Shown: positions 35,706-48,399, counted from the first letter of the stretch. The stretch: 64,000 bases of DNA from Bradyrhizobium retamae (GCF_001440415.1 NZ_LLYA01000090.1:62001-126000), one strand, 5' to 3'. Notes: generated from the sequence alone by a model not told the origin. Numbers and translations: made by a program.

Positions 35706-37738
35706 ACGCTCCCGCTCTGTCCCGCATAGCCAGCCGCCCGGATCTGTCACACGCAGAGATGGCCAATGCGATCCGCTTCCTGGCGATCGACGCCGTTGAA
35801 AAGGCGAAGTCCGGTCATCCGGGCATGCCGATGGGCATGGCTGACGTCGCGGCCGTCCTGTTTTCGCGCTTCCTCAAATTCGATCCCTCGGACCCGGCGT
35901 GGCCGGATCGCGACCGCTTCGTGTTGTCGGCCGGCCATGGCTCGATGCTGCTGTATGCGGTTCTGCACCTGACGGGATACGAAGGCATGACGCTGAACGA
36001 ACTCAGGGCCTTCCGCCAATGGGGGTCGAAGACACCGGGACACCCCGAGTATGGCCATACGGCGGGCGTCGAGACGACCACCGGACCTCTCGGGCAGGGC
36101 ATTGCCACGGCCGTCGGTATGGCGCTGGCCGAGCGGCTGATGAACGCCCGCTTCGGCGACGACTGCGTCGATCATTTCACCTACGTAATCGCGGGCGACG
36201 GTTGCCTGATGGAGGGGATCAGCCACGAGGCGATCTCGCTGGCCGGGCATCTCAGGCTCAATCGTCTGATCGTGCTGTTCGATGACAACGAAATCTCGAT
36301 CGACGGCGCCACGTCGCTGTCATGTTCGGATGATCAGCTCGCACGGTTCAAGGCGGCGGGGTGGTCGGCCAGCCGAATCGACGGCCACGATCCCGAAGCG
36401 ATCGCGGCCGCGATCGAGCGGGCGCGCAACAGCGACCGGCCGTCACTGATTGCCTGCCGCACCATCATCGGCTTCGGCGCGCCGAACCGTCAGGGAACCG
36501 AGAAGGTCCATGGCGCGCCGCTGGGTGGCGAAGAAGCCGCCAAAGCCCGCGATGCGCTGAACTGGCCGCACGCGCCGTTCGAGATCCCGGAAGCCGTGCT
36601 TGCGCAGTGGCGTCAAGCAGGCCGCCGCGGGCATGCCGCGCGCCGCTGCTGGATCGAACGGACCAAGCGTCTGAGTTCGGATTCCCGTTCGCCATTCCAC
36701 GATGCGCTGAATCGCAACCTGCCGTGCAGCTATGCGCAAGCAATGACAAAGCTGCGCGATGACTTCGCGAATGAGCGACCGAATATTGCCACCCGGCAGG
36801 CGTCGCAGCGCGTGATCGATGCAATCGCCGAGGCACTGCCCAATCTGCTCGGTGGTTCGGCGGATCTCACGCATTCCAACCTGACGCGGGCCAGGACCCA
36901 GCGGCCGGTACAGCCTGGCTCCTTTGCAGGCAGCTATATTCACTATGGCGTCCGCGAGCACGCCATGGCGGCGGCGATGAACGGCATCGCGCTGCATGGC
37001 GGCTTCATCCCCTATGGCGGTACGTTCCTCAGCTTTGCCGATTACAGCCGTCCGGCGATCCGGCTGGCGGCGCTGATGAACGTTCGCGTCATCCATGTGA
37101 TGACGCACGACTCCATCGGACTGGGCGAGGATGGCCCCACTCATCAGCCGGTCGAACATCTGACATCGCTTCGGGCGATCCCCAATCTGCTGGTGTTCCG
37201 ACCGGGTGATGCCATCGAGACCGCCGAGGCGTGGGACTGCGCGCTACGGGCGCAGGCCAGTCCGTCCGTGCTGTGTCTGTCGCGGCAAGCGCTGCCTGGC
37301 TTCCGCGAAGGCGGTAGTGACAATCTGGTCGCGCACGGCGCCTATGTCGTCGTTGAACCGGCGGGCGGACGCGACGTCACGCTGATCGCGACCGGATCGG
37401 AAGTCTCGATCGTCATCGAGGCTGCGAAGACGCTCGCAAAGGATGATGTCCGCGCGGCCGTCGTCTCAGCCCCGTGCTTCGAGCTGTTTCGTCAGCAGTC
37501 GCACGAGTACCGGGCGGAGGTCCTAGGAGACGCCCCGCGGATCGGGGTCGAAGCCGCGATCGAGGGCGACTGGGCGCGCTGGCTCGGCGACGGCGGCGAA
37601 TTCGTCGGTATGACCGGCTTTGGCGCATCAGCGCCGGCGGAAACGCTCTATCGCGAATTCGGCATTACCGCGAGTGCCGTCGCCATGGCGGCGATGCGCT
37701 GCATCGCGCGGTCAAGGATGGCGGCAACCTGGGCATGA
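35702..37738 (+). CDS. cbbT: Transketolase
   Basis: A 678-residue thiamine-diphosphate enzyme. The N-domain has [18 protein letters not shown] and the ThDP/Mg motif GDGCLMEG followed by the second metal ligand in [10 protein letters not shown]. The pyrimidine-binding domain has [19 protein letters not shown] and [16 protein letters not shown]. It interconverts sugar phosphates in RuBP regeneration. It overlaps cbbP by four bases and lies 33 bases before cbbA. No missing motif was seen. Confidence 0.95.
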   Translation: MNAPALSRIASRPDLSHAEMANAIRFLAIDAVEKAKSGHPGMPMGMADVAAVLFSRFLKFDPSDPAWPDRDRFVLSAGHGSMLLYAVLHLTGYEGMTLNELRAFRQWGSKTPGHPEYGHTAGVETTTGPLGQGIATAVGMALAERLMNARFGDDCVDHFTYVIAGDGCLMEGISHEAISLAGHLRLNRLIVLFDDNEISIDGATSLSCSDDQLARFKAAGWSASRIDGHDPEAIAAAIERARNSDRPSLIACRTIIGFGAPNRQGTEKVHGAPLGGEEAAKARDALNWPHAPFEIPEAVLAQWRQAGRRGHAARRCWIERTKRLSSDSRSPFHDALNRNLPCSYAQAMTKLRDDFANERPNIATRQASQRVIDAIAEALPNLLGGSADLTHSNLTRARTQRPVQPGSFAGSYIHYGVREHAMAAAMNGIALHGGFIPYGGTFLSFADYSRPAIRLAALMNVRVIHVMTHDSIGLGEDGPTHQPVEHLTSLRAIPNLLVFRPGDAIETAEAWDCALRAQASPSVLCLSRQALPGFREGGSDNLVAHGAYVVVEPAGGRDVTLIATGSEVSIVIEAAKTLAKDDVRAAVVSAPCFELFRQQSHEYRAEVLGDAPRIGVEAAIEGDWARWLGDGGEFVGMTGFGASAPAETLYREFGITASAVAMAAMRCIARSRMAATWA

Positions 37739-37771
37739 CGATCACACGAGAGCAATGAGACGGAGACTCCG

Positions 37772-40373
<2,602 letters not shown>

Positions 40374-40385
40374 GGAGCGGAAATC

Positions 40386-40805
40386 ATGCGCGTTACCCAA
40401 GGCTGCTTCTCGTTTCTGCCCGATCTCACCGACGAGCAGATCTCGCGCCAGGTGCAGTATTGCCTGGAGAATGGCTGGGCGGTGAACATCGAATTTACCG
40501 ACGACCCGCACCCCCGCAACAATCTCTGGGAGATGTGGGGATTACCGATGTTCGACCTCCGCGACGCCGCCGGCGTGATGATGGAGCTCAACCAATGCCG
40601 CAAGGTATATGGTAACAGCTACATCCGCCTGTCGGCGTTCGATTCCAGTCACGGCTGGGAATCGGTCCGGCTGTCCTTCATCGTCAACCGACCGAAGGAG
40701 GAACCCGGCTTCCGGCTCGAGCGGCATGAAGTTGCCGGCCGCAACATCCGCTATACGACCAGATCATACGCCGCCGACCGTCCGGAGGGCAGGCGCTACG
40801 GTTAG
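40386..40805 (+). CDS. cbbS: RuBisCO small subunit, form IC
   Basis: A 139-residue small subunit starting [20 protein letters not shown]. It has the family region [31 protein letters not shown] and a C-terminal extension after residue 100 ([17 protein letters not shown]) typical of form IC/ID, which forms beta-hairpins in the central channel of the holoenzyme. It follows cbbL after 12 bases and is followed by an intrinsic terminator. Confidence 0.97.
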   Translation: MRVTQGCFSFLPDLTDEQISRQVQYCLENGWAVNIEFTDDPHPRNNLWEMWGLPMFDLRDAAGVMMELNQCRKVYGNSYIRLSAFDSSHGWESVRLSFIVNRPKEEPGFRLERHEVAGRNIRYTTRSYAADRPEGRRYG

Positions 40806-40867
40806 TCACTGGTTCGGTCCGACAGACGAGTTCTCCCTGATCGTGCCTTTGTCTGCCGGATGCACTG

Positions 40868-40902
40868 CTCCGTCGCTGTGGAAAGCGGCGACGGAGTTTT
40901 TT
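40868..40902 (+). terminator. Intrinsic terminator between cbbS and cbbX
   Basis: A 9-bp perfect stem (CTCCGTCGC with GCGACGGAG) with an 11-base loop is followed directly by six T residues on the plus strand. This is the best intrinsic terminator in the window. It sits 63 bases after the cbbS stop and 37 bases before the cbbX start. Confidence 0.85.
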
Positions 40903-40938
40903 CATACCGCGCATGCATTGGGTCGAGGTTTTTGCCAG

Positions 40939-41853
40939 ATGGACATGGATACCGCCGACATGACGGACACGGTCAACCTCCGCGAGGAGCTCGAAGCCGT
41001 CGGCATTGAGGAAATCCTCACGCAGCTCGACCGCGAGTTGATCGGACTCGTGCCCGTCAAAACCCGTATCCGCGAAATCGCATCGCTCTTGCTGATCGAA
41101 CGTATCCGCAAGCGGCTTAATCTGACGTCGGAGGTGCCGACATTGCATATGTCGTTCACCGGCAATCCTGGCACCGGCAAGACCACCGTGGCGCTGCGGA
41201 TCGCGAGCATTCTCCACAGGCTCGGTTTCGTGCGTCGTGGCCAGGTAGTGTCGGTTACCCGCGATGAGCTGGTTGGACAATATATCGGCCACACCGCGCC
41301 CAAGACCAAGGAGGTGCTGAAGAAGGCGATGGGCGGCGTGCTTTTCATCGACGAAGCCTATTATCTCCACCGGCCCGACAACGAACGCGATTACGGTCAG
41401 GAAGCGATCGAGATACTGCTGCAGGTGATGGAATCCCAGCGCGAGGATCTGGTGGTGATTCTCGCCGGCTACGGCGATCGAATGGATAAATTCTTCGCCA
41501 GCAATCCCGGCTTCCGCTCCCGCATCGCCCATCACATCGATTTTCCGGACTATTCCGAGCCCGAATTGCTTGCCATCGCCGAGCTGATACTACGCGACAT
41601 GAACTACAAATTCAGCGCCGACGCGCGTGAAGCGTTCATCCGCTACATCACGCTGCGCAAGACCCAGCCGCTGTTCTCCAACGCGCGCTCCATCCGAAAC
41701 GCGCTCGACCGCATGCGGCTGCGCCAGGCCAATCGTCTCGTCGCCGATCTCGATCGTGTGCTGACGGCTGACGACATCATGTCGCTGGAGGCGTCAGACG
41801 TGCTCGCCAGCCGGGTCTTTCTGAAGGACAAGCCGACGGCTGGTTCCGCGTGA
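40939..41853 (+). CDS. cbbX: CbbX, red-type RuBisCO activase (AAA+ ATPase)
   Basis: From the ATG at 40939 the protein is 304 residues; later in-frame ATGs at 40945 and 40960 are possible starts. It has Walker [10 protein letters not shown], Walker [13 protein letters not shown], the pore-loop region [11 protein letters not shown] and sensor Arg residues in [13 protein letters not shown]. CbbX hexamers pull the C-terminus of red-type RuBisCO large subunits to release inhibitory sugar phosphates. It lies behind an intrinsic terminator, so it is expected at lower level than the RuBisCO subunits or from its own promoter. Confidence 0.94.
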   Translation: MDMDTADMTDTVNLREELEAVGIEEILTQLDRELIGLVPVKTRIREIASLLLIERIRKRLNLTSEVPTLHMSFTGNPGTGKTTVALRIASILHRLGFVRRGQVVSVTRDELVGQYIGHTAPKTKEVLKKAMGGVLFIDEAYYLHRPDNERDYGQEAIEILLQVMESQREDLVVILAGYGDRMDKFFASNPGFRSRIAHHIDFPDYSEPELLAIAELILRDMNYKFSADAREAFIRYITLRKTQPLFSNARSIRNALDRMRLRQANRLVADLDRVLTADDIMSLEASDVLASRVFLKDKPTAGSA

Positions 41854-41891
41854 AGCGAGCTTTCGGTCGCCAGCCAGCGATCGGTCGGCTG

Positions 41892-42905
41892 TCAAAACGT
41901 CTCGGTAATCTTGCTCAGGCGAGGGGGACGATCGGGATCAAATCCGCAGGCGCGCGCTGTCTGCTCGATCATCCGATAGGCCGGAACAAGCATGGTGATC
42001 GGGTCGGTGGCGGGGTCATCCTCGGCCAACCAGGGCAGCGAGCCATGCGGTCCGCCGCATAGATGCAGCGCGATCTTTTGCTCACGCAATTCTTCCGCGA
42101 GCGCGTCCACCGTCGCCGCCGTTTCATCCATGAGGCGCATCATGATAACCGGCGTGCGCGATGATAACGCGGCGCGCGGCCCATGCTGCAGCTCGGCGGC
42201 GCTCAGACCAATGGAAGGCAGGCGCAGGATTTCCGAAAGTTTGAGCGCGATCTCCCGCGCCGAACCGAGGCCCAGGCCCCGCGCCGCCACAAACACGGCT
42301 GATGCCTTGGCTAGATCATCGGCAATCTCGGACCAGTCGAGCGCCATCGCGCGGTGCAGGCGCTCGGGCAGCCTGTCGAGGGCCGACCGCAGCGCACGAT
42401 CTTCCGCCAGTTCGGCAACAAGTCCGGCGCCAGCAGCCATCGAGCCAATCACGGTCTTGGTCGCCGCTACGGAATGCTCTTGGCCGGCTTCGATCGGAAC
42501 GACGAACTCTGCTTCGTCAGCCACCGGCGAGGGCGTCGCATTGACGATGGCGATGGTGCGGGCCCCTGCGGCGCGCGCCGACCTTGTCGCCGCGACAAGA
42601 TCCGGGCTGCGCCCGGATTGCGAGATCACGATGAACAGCGCATGGCGCAGCATCAAGGGCGTGCGAAACGCCGTGATCACCGAAGGAGCGCTGGCCGAAA
42701 CGGCGAGGCGAAGCCGCGTCTCGACAAGGTATCTCAAGAAAACCCCGGCATGCCCAGAGCTTCCCCGGCCGCACACAACGCACAGGGGGGCAGAGCCAAT
42801 CCCGATTTGCTGTGCGATGTTGCGCGTGGCGGGGCGGTTACCAACGATTTTGGCGACAACGTCCGCGCTTTCCCCGATTTCGCTCGCCATCGCAGATGTC
42901 GTCAC
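41892..42905 (-). CDS. SIS-domain aminosugar isomerase/deaminase (NagB-II/GlmS C-domain type)
   Basis: A 337-residue protein with two SIS sugar-isomerase domains: VCGRGSSGHAGVFLRYLVETR and FIVISQSGRSPDLVAATRSA in the first, and ARGLGLGSAREIALKLSEIL in the second. This matches the glucosamine-6-phosphate deaminase II group, that is GlmS without the glutaminase domain. It would convert glucosamine 6-phosphate to fructose 6-phosphate and ammonia. It overlaps murQ by four bases and is the last gene of the minus-strand amino-sugar run. It converges with cbbX across only 38 bases. Confidence 0.87.
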   Translation of the reverse strand: MTTSAMASEIGESADVVAKIVGNRPATRNIAQQIGIGSAPLCVVCGRGSSGHAGVFLRYLVETRLRLAVSASAPSVITAFRTPLMLRHALFIVISQSGRSPDLVAATRSARAAGARTIAIVNATPSPVADEAEFVVPIEAGQEHSVAATKTVIGSMAAGAGLVAELAEDRALRSALDRLPERLHRAMALDWSEIADDLAKASAVFVAARGLGLGSAREIALKLSEILRLPSIGLSAAELQHGPRAALSSRTPVIMMRLMDETAATVDALAEELREQKIALHLCGGPHGSLPWLAEDDPATDPITMLVPAYRMIEQTARACGFDPDRPPRLSKITETF

Positions 42906-43858
42906 GGCTCAACCGCTCCGCCTTGCTTGCGCGGCGCCGCTTCCTTGGGATGCCGGTTGCGATCCTTGGCGAGATCTTTGGCGAGCTCGGCAAACACGCG
43001 CCGAAGGTTGCCGTCACAGCTTTTCAAAATGGTCTCGGCATCAACCCTGTCGAGACCCAACGCCAGAAGGCCTGCTGTCTTGATGTCTCCCTCGGCCTGC
43101 TCAAGCGAGCGTGCCGCGTGCGACGGATCACAGTGCGCGATTTGCGCCACCATGGCCTCGGCGCGCCGCTTCAGCTTGGCATTGGTCGGCTGCATGTTCA
43201 CCATCATGCCGCGATACACCCGGCCAAGGCGCAGCATGATGCCCGAGGAGATCAGGTTGAGCACAATCTTCTGCGCAGTGCCCGCCTTCATCCGCGTGGA
43301 GCCGGCGATCAGCTCGCGGCCGGTCTCGATCAAGATCGGAAACTTTGCCGATTCCAGCAAGGCGGTGTCGGGATTGTTGGCGACACCGATCGTGACTGCA
43401 CCGAAAGAGCCTGCCTGCTGCAACGCCGCGACCGTGAATGGCGTTGTCCCGCTGGCGGCGACGGCGATCACCACGTCGTACGCTGTGAGCCGCGCGGCAT
43501 TGATCTGCGTGACCGCATCATCGACATCATCCTCCGCGCCCTCGATGCTGCTGACGAACGCGCTGTCTCCGCCGGCGACGATGAAGCGGATGCGCTCGTT
43601 GGGCCAGGCGAAGGTCGGCATCAGCTCGGCACCGTCCTGGACCGCCACGCGGCCCGAAGTGCCGGCGCCGGCATACACAATGCGTCCGTGATCGCCCAGC
43701 GCCGCCTTGGCCGCTTCGGTTGCTGCAGTAATCCCGGGAAGGGCATGGCCGATCGCCGCGACCGCCGCAAGCTGGCCCTCCCACATCGCTTCCATCGCTG
43801 ACGTCAGCGGCCATGCATCAAGATCGGCAAAGCGGGGATCGACTTCTTCGGTGGCCAT
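42902..43858 (-). CDS. murQ: N-acetylmuramic acid 6-phosphate etherase
   Basis: From the ATG at 43858 the protein is 318 residues; the frame extends upstream into the kinase gene without homology. MurQ features are GRIVYAGAGTSGRVAVQDGAE with the catalytic Glu at its end, IVAGGDSAFVSSIEGAEDD and VIAVAASGTTPFTVAAL (SIS fold), and STRMKAGTAQKIVLNLISS. It cleaves the lactyl ether of MurNAc-6-phosphate to give GlcNAc-6-phosphate during peptidoglycan recycling. Its product is the substrate of NagA (44926-46113). Confidence 0.93.
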   Translation of the reverse strand: MATEEVDPRFADLDAWPLTSAMEAMWEGQLAAVAAIGHALPGITAATEAAKAALGDHGRIVYAGAGTSGRVAVQDGAELMPTFAWPNERIRFIVAGGDSAFVSSIEGAEDDVDDAVTQINAARLTAYDVVIAVAASGTTPFTVAALQQAGSFGAVTIGVANNPDTALLESAKFPILIETGRELIAGSTRMKAGTAQKIVLNLISSGIMLRLGRVYRGMMVNMQPTNAKLKRRAEAMVAQIAHCDPSHAARSLEQAEGDIKTAGLLALGLDRVDAETILKSCDGNLRRVFAELAKDLAKDRNRHPKEAAPRKQGGAVEP

Positions 43859-43877
43859 ATCGTTGATCCATGTGCCG

Positions 43878-44816
43878 TCAAACGCGGAACTTTGAAGCCT
43901 GTTCCTGGTCAGCTTCTCTCTTGGGTAGTTCTCTCTCAGGCAGTTCAAGCCGCCCTCGCGCAACCAGCAACGCGCCGGCCGCGGCGTCGGCATCGGGACA
44001 CCTCAGGCGGGCGCGCAGGTCAGGCGTCAGCCAGGGCGTAATGGCATCCGCGAGCCCGCCCACCAGCGAGAGCCGCTCTATTCCTCTCGCCAGAAACAGA
44101 TCGAGCAGATCGCCAATGGCATCGGCCGCGCGTTCCACAATGCGACGGCCGACCGGATCGCCCTGATTGGCGTGCCGGATCACGATCGGCGCGAACGCAG
44201 CGTAGTCTGTGGCCCTGGCTTCTTCAGACCAAGCCACCGCCTGATAAGGATCATGATCGAATGCGCCAAGCACCTCTGACAGCAATGGGGTCAGCTCGCC
44301 GCGGCGATCTGCGGCCCGCAACGCCAGGCGAACAACCTGCAGGCCGATGTCGGCACCGCTGCCTTCGTCCGACACGGGAAAGCCGTAACCGGCGAGACGG
44401 ATTTCGCGGCCGTCGATCAGGCCGACACCCACCGAGCCTGTACCGGCCACCACGATGGCCCCGTCCGCGCCGCTATGGGCGCCGAGACAGGCCGCCAGGC
44501 CGTCGCTGATGAAGATGACGGACGCAAAGGGATGCGCGATCTTGTTGAGCGCCGCTTCCGCGCCCCGGCGACCAAGACCGGCAAGGCCAATTCCGGCGTG
44601 CATCCGCGCGAAACCCTCGCGCGTCAGTCCGGCCTGTGCGGCTGCCGCCTCGGTGGCCTCCATGATGGACCGCCAGGCCTTCTCGAAGCCAATCCGCGTC
44701 GTGGCAGGCCCCGAGCTTGCTGCACCGAGTACCCTGCCGTTCTCGTCCTCGATCCGGGCGCGGCAGCGGGTTCCGCCGCCATCAATGCCGAGATACGTGG
44801 TATCTTTTGTTCCCAT
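43878..44816 (-). CDS. BadF/BadG/BcrA/BcrD-type ATPase, amino-sugar kinase
   Basis: A 312-residue ASKHA-fold kinase with phosphate-1 motif [14 protein letters not shown], phosphate-2 region [14 protein letters not shown] and adenosine motif [15 protein letters not shown]. Family members beside murQ phosphorylate N-acetylglucosamine or N-acetylmuramic acid (NagK or MurK activity). It is the first gene of the minus-strand operon kinase-murQ-SIS, divergent from nagA with a 109-base spacer. Which sugar it prefers cannot be told from the sequence. Confidence 0.85.
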   Translation of the reverse strand: MGTKDTTYLGIDGGGTRCRARIEDENGRVLGAASSGPATTRIGFEKAWRSIMEATEAAAAQAGLTREGFARMHAGIGLAGLGRRGAEAALNKIAHPFASVIFISDGLAACLGAHSGADGAIVVAGTGSVGVGLIDGREIRLAGYGFPVSDEGSGADIGLQVVRLALRAADRRGELTPLLSEVLGAFDHDPYQAVAWSEEARATDYAAFAPIVIRHANQGDPVGRRIVERAADAIGDLLDLFLARGIERLSLVGGLADAITPWLTPDLRARLRCPDADAAAGALLVARGRLELPERELPKREADQEQASKFRV

Positions 44817-44883
44817 GGAAAGTTAACGCGAAGGTTTCGCTCCGGGTCCTCCCAAAGCGCCTTGGTGTACATATGAAGTCTTG

Positions 44884-44909
44884 CACGGGACTCGTCTCAC
44901 GAGTCCGTG
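44884..44909. promoter_or_regulatory. Inverted repeat in the kinase-nagA divergent promoter
   Basis: A 7-bp stem (GGACTCG with CGAGTCC) around a 5-base loop is extended by CAC/GTG outside one bulged G. It lies 17-42 bases upstream of the nagA start. It may be the operator for an amino-sugar repressor encoded elsewhere, or a leader hairpin; no regulator gene is present in this cluster. Confidence 0.5.
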
Positions 44910-44925
44910 ACTGCCACTTGGATCA

Positions 44926-46113
44926 ATGCTGATGGGCCACGCTGGTTCTTCCTCTCTCACCATTGCCGCGCAGCACATCTTTGATGGCGCCGAGATGCGC
45001 GGGCCGGGGTCGGTCAGGATTTCGGAGGGGCGGATTGAAAGCGTCACCAGCGGCGAGTCGGAGGCGCGCGCCTCAATCCGTCTTCCCGCAGACGCGATCC
45101 TTGCACCCGGATTCATCGACATCCAGGTAAACGGAGGCGGGGGCGTTCTTCTCAACGACCAGCCGACGGAGGCTGGCGTTCGACGCATCGTCGAGGCGCA
45201 CCGCAAGGCGGGGACCACGGGCTGCCTGCCGACCCTCATCACCGATCGCAGCGAGGTCATCGAGCGATTGGCTGCAGTCGCCCAGGCCTGTCTGAAGATT
45301 CCCGGCGTTCTCGGCTATCATCTGGAAGGACCGGCCCTCAACAGGTCTCGCAAGGGCATTCATCCGGAAGCGGAGATACGCGTGCCCGATCGGCGCGATC
45401 TCGCCGCGATCAAAAGTTTTGGGGGCCGCGGCCGCTCCATTGTGACCTTGGCCCCGGAATGCGTGCCCGCGTCCATGATCGATGAATTGATCGGCGCCGG
45501 ATTGCGTATCGCGGCCGGCCACAGCGACGCCACCGCAGCCGAAATCGGGCAGGCGGTCGATCGCGGTATCTCGGGGGTCACCCATCTGTTCAATGCCATG
45601 TCGCAGTTGAATGCCCGGGAGCCGGGTTTGGTGGGCGCGGCGCTGGGGGATGACCGGCTGTTTGCAGGGATCATCTGTGACGGCATCCACGTTGACCGCG
45701 CCGGTTTGCGTGTTGCTTTCCGCTGCAAGGGGCGCGATCGATTGATGCTGGTCACCGATGCCATGCCGCTGGCGGGCACGACCGATCGGCAATTCATGCT
45801 GCAAGGAAGGCAGATCACTTTGCACGAAAATCGCCTGACTGGCCCCGACGGCACACTCGCGGGCGCTCACCTCACCATGATCGAGGCGGTGCGCAACGCT
45901 GTGGCGCTGCTCGGAATCTCCCTTGTCGATGCCCTCATCATGGCGTCTGGGACGCCCGCGGCATTTCTGGGCCTTGAGTCCGAGCTTGGACGGATCGCGC
46001 CCGGATACCGCGCGGATCTTGTCGCCTTCAATCCGAACTTCGAAGTCGTCGGCACATGGATTGGCGGTGTCGGTTCGATGGGCGAGACGAGCGAGGCTTC
46101 TCACCGAGGTTAG
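44926..46113 (+). CDS. nagA: N-acetylglucosamine-6-phosphate deacetylase
   Basis: A 395-residue amidohydrolase (start at 44926, or at 44932 with a second Met). NagA signatures are ILAPGFIDIQVNGGGGVLLND, GYHLEGPALNRSRKGIHPE with the metal-binding Glu, AAGHSDATAAE and GVTHLFNAMSQLNAREPG with the metal-binding His residues, CDGIHVD, and VTDAMPLAG with the catalytic Asp. It turns GlcNAc-6-phosphate into glucosamine-6-phosphate, linking MurQ to the SIS-type deaminase. Its stop is immediately followed by the ATG of the aspartokinase gene. Confidence 0.93.
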   Translation: MLMGHAGSSSLTIAAQHIFDGAEMRGPGSVRISEGRIESVTSGESEARASIRLPADAILAPGFIDIQVNGGGGVLLNDQPTEAGVRRIVEAHRKAGTTGCLPTLITDRSEVIERLAAVAQACLKIPGVLGYHLEGPALNRSRKGIHPEAEIRVPDRRDLAAIKSFGGRGRSIVTLAPECVPASMIDELIGAGLRIAAGHSDATAAEIGQAVDRGISGVTHLFNAMSQLNAREPGLVGAALGDDRLFAGIICDGIHVDRAGLRVAFRCKGRDRLMLVTDAMPLAGTTDRQFMLQGRQITLHENRLTGPDGTLAGAHLTMIEAVRNAVALLGISLVDALIMASGTPAAFLGLESELGRIAPGYRADLVAFNPNFEVVGTWIGGVGSMGETSEASHRG

Positions 46114-47316
46114 ATGCGCAACCATCCCATCATCGTGCAAAAATATGGCGGTGTCTGCCTGGAAACACCGGAGAAAATTCGCGCGGTTGCGCGCAGTCTC
46201 GCCGACCTGCATGGCCGTGGTCATCGTGTCGTGGCGATCGTCTCCGCCATGGGCAAGACCACCGACCAACTGATCCAGATGGCCTATCAGGTAAGCCCGA
46301 CGCCCAATCGCCGTGAACTCGACATGCTGCTAACGACCGGCGAGCGCATCAGCATGTCCCTGATGAGCATGGCGCTTTCCGATCTCGGCGTGCCCGCGAT
46401 CAGCTTCACCGGCAGCCAGGCTGGCGTGATGACCGACGGCTCCCACTCCTCCGCACGCATTCTGGATGTACGGCCCATTCGGGTGCGTGAGGAACTTGAT
46501 CGCGGACGCGTCGTGGTGCTGGCAGGATTTCAAGGCGTGAACCCGGTGACCAGGGAAATCACCACGCTTGGCCGGGGCGGCAGCGACACTACGGCCGTTG
46601 CGATGGCTGCGGCGCTGAAGGCCGAACGCTGTGAAATCATCAAAGAGGTCGACGGAATTTGTTCGGCCGATCCGCGCATCGTGCCGGATGCAAGGCCCCT
46701 GCGGCGGGTCGACTTCGCATCCCTGTCCGAGATGTGCTTCTGGGGCGCAAAGATCCTGCATTTTCGCAGCGTAGAGCTGGCGCAAAGTCAGGATGTGCCT
46801 CTGGTTCTCACGCAGTGGGGTGGCGTTGAACACAGCACGCAAGTGACGAAAGAGGTTTCAGACATGGAAAACGGGAAGGTTCTGGCCGTCAACTCGATGG
46901 CTCGCGTTGAGCACGTGGAAATCGATTGCAAAGATCTCAATCACGGGTTCGAGAAATTCGCGCAGCATCTCAAGCAAAACAGTCTGTCCTGGCCGCAGCT
47001 CCTCGCCTCGAGCTTCATCGCGGGAAAAGCCAGCATGACCGTGGCCTGTGACGCAGAGTGGCTCGACGCCCTGTTGCGCACGCTGGAGGCAAGCGAGGAT
47101 CTGCGCCAGCAACGCGAGGCTTCAAGCTCGGTGAGTCTCACCTGCTTCGGCGGTGTTTCGTCGGAATTGCCTTTCATGGCATTGCAGGTTCTCGGACATC
47201 ACGGAATCGTCCCCGACAAGTACGTGTTGTCGCCGCATTCGGTCAGTCTGTTTGTCCCTGTAGAGAGCAGAGAGGCCGCGGTTAAGGCGTTGCATTCGCT
47301 TGTCCAGCAAACATAG
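46114..47316 (+). CDS. Divergent aspartokinase
   Basis: A 400-residue kinase of the aspartokinase family. Most signatures are kept: [61 protein letters not shown] and a C-terminal pair of ACT-like domains (from about residue 255). The N-terminal motif, normally KFGGTSV, reads KYGGVCLET, so the Thr-Ser pair of the substrate site is Val-Cys. The gene begins directly after the nagA stop (TAG then ATG), so it is co-translated with amino-sugar catabolism. It may be a second aspartokinase tied to peptidoglycan turnover, or an amino acid kinase with shifted specificity. Confidence 0.82.
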   Translation: MRNHPIIVQKYGGVCLETPEKIRAVARSLADLHGRGHRVVAIVSAMGKTTDQLIQMAYQVSPTPNRRELDMLLTTGERISMSLMSMALSDLGVPAISFTGSQAGVMTDGSHSSARILDVRPIRVREELDRGRVVVLAGFQGVNPVTREITTLGRGGSDTTAVAMAAALKAERCEIIKEVDGICSADPRIVPDARPLRRVDFASLSEMCFWGAKILHFRSVELAQSQDVPLVLTQWGGVEHSTQVTKEVSDMENGKVLAVNSMARVEHVEIDCKDLNHGFEKFAQHLKQNSLSWPQLLASSFIAGKASMTVACDAEWLDALLRTLEASEDLRQQREASSSVSLTCFGGVSSELPFMALQVLGHHGIVPDKYVLSPHSVSLFVPVESREAAVKALHSLVQQT

Positions 47317-47422
47317 GTTCGAGAAGCGGCGGGGCGGCAGCGGGGGCTGCCATCGTGAAATTTCGTCGTCTCGAGGTGAAGGCGATACGTTCTCGGTGAC
47401 TGAGTGATATCAACTAGCGCTA

Positions 47423-48319
47423 TCAGGCCCCTTTTTGGAGACGTTCGATTTCGGCCCGCGCTTCGGCTCCCTCCGGTATGGGCCGGCCGCTATCTCGCCA
47501 TTCAATGGCGGCCTTGAAGCCGTTCTGTTGGGCGTAGCGTCTGAACCAGAGTCCCTCGGGGTTGTGCCGCGATATTCCGTCAAACAGCGTGGCAAGCATC
47601 TGAGTCTGTTCGAGCCCCATGTTCAGCATCACCTGATTCACGACGGTTTTATGCATCGCAAGGTGGCTTTTGGGAACACCGGCAATCCGCTCGGCGAGCT
47701 TTCTCGTTACACTCTCCAGTTCGCCGATCGGAACCGCGTCGTTAACCAGGCCCCAGACGGCGGCTTTTCGGCCGTCGATGATGTTTCCGGTAAACATAAG
47801 CTCTTTCGCGCGCGTTGCTCCGAGCTTGAACGTCCACATGGCGGTCGTCGGACATCCCCACACGCGGGTCGGCATATATCCAATGCGAGCATCCTCCGCC
47901 ATTATGATGAGATCGCAGCACAGAGCGATATCGCTGCCTCCCGCAACCGCAGCTCCGTGAATCTTCGCGATGGTTGGTTTTGAGCATCGCCAAAGACTCA
48001 TGAAGTCCTCGGTGTTGCGCTTCATCGCGGCGTAATCGACCATGGGGTCCCAGGGAATGCTTTCCTGCTGGCAGGGATGCTCGATAGTGCTCTCGGCATA
48101 GGCCACGAGGTCGTAACCACCGCAAAACCCTTTTCCCGCTCCCTCCACAATGATGACGTGAATATCATCATTCTCCTGCGCCCATTCCACGGCTTTCCGT
48201 ATCTCACCCGGCATCTCGTCGGTTATGGCGTTGAACCGGTCGGGCCGGTTGAGGACGAGACGGGCGATCCTCGGTGAATCGAGGTCCGCTGAAATCTTCA
48301 ACGTGGAAAAATCCGGCAT
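47423..48319 (-). CDS. Crotonase/enoyl-CoA hydratase-family protein
   Basis: From the ATG at 48319 (ribosome-binding site GGGAGG) the protein is 298 residues. Crotonase features are [13 protein letters not shown], an oxyanion region [12 protein letters not shown], and [20 protein letters not shown]. The two catalytic glutamates of classic hydratases are not kept: the first position is Asp in AGGSD, and the second region reads YMPTRVWG without a Glu. It may be a hydrolase, isomerase or decarboxylase rather than a hydratase. It is divergent from the TetR/acyl-CoA synthetase operon and shares two palindromic operators with it. Confidence 0.87.
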   Translation of the reverse strand: MPDFSTLKISADLDSPRIARLVLNRPDRFNAITDEMPGEIRKAVEWAQENDDIHVIIVEGAGKGFCGGYDLVAYAESTIEHPCQQESIPWDPMVDYAAMKRNTEDFMSLWRCSKPTIAKIHGAAVAGGSDIALCCDLIIMAEDARIGYMPTRVWGCPTTAMWTFKLGATRAKELMFTGNIIDGRKAAVWGLVNDAVPIGELESVTRKLAERIAGVPKSHLAMHKTVVNQVMLNMGLEQTQMLATLFDGISRHNPEGLWFRRYAQQNGFKAAIEWRDSGRPIPEGAEARAEIERLQKGA

Positions 48320-48340
48320 TGCAGCCTCCCGTTTTGAGCA

Positions 48341-48358
48341 GCAGTCAACGTTGACTGT
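48341..48358. promoter_or_regulatory. Palindromic operator 1 (probable TetR site)
   Basis: The core CAGTCAACGTTGACTG (48342-48357) is a perfect 16-bp palindrome. It lies 22 bases upstream of the crotonase start. A second copy lies 33 bp away (centre to centre, about three helix turns) at 48374-48391. Both fit a TetR dimer site controlling the divergent genes. Confidence 0.82.
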
Positions 48359-48373
48359 ACCAGCCGGCGTGCT

Positions 48374-48391
48374 ACAGTCAACGCTGACTGT
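48374..48391. promoter_or_regulatory. Palindromic operator 2 (probable TetR site)
   Basis: The sequence ACAGTCAACGCTGACTGT is an 18-bp near-perfect palindrome and matches operator 1 except at the centre and outer base. It ends 9 bases before the TetR gene start, so binding here would block initiation of the regulator's own transcript. Confidence 0.82.
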
Positions 48392-48399
48392 CGGGGGCG

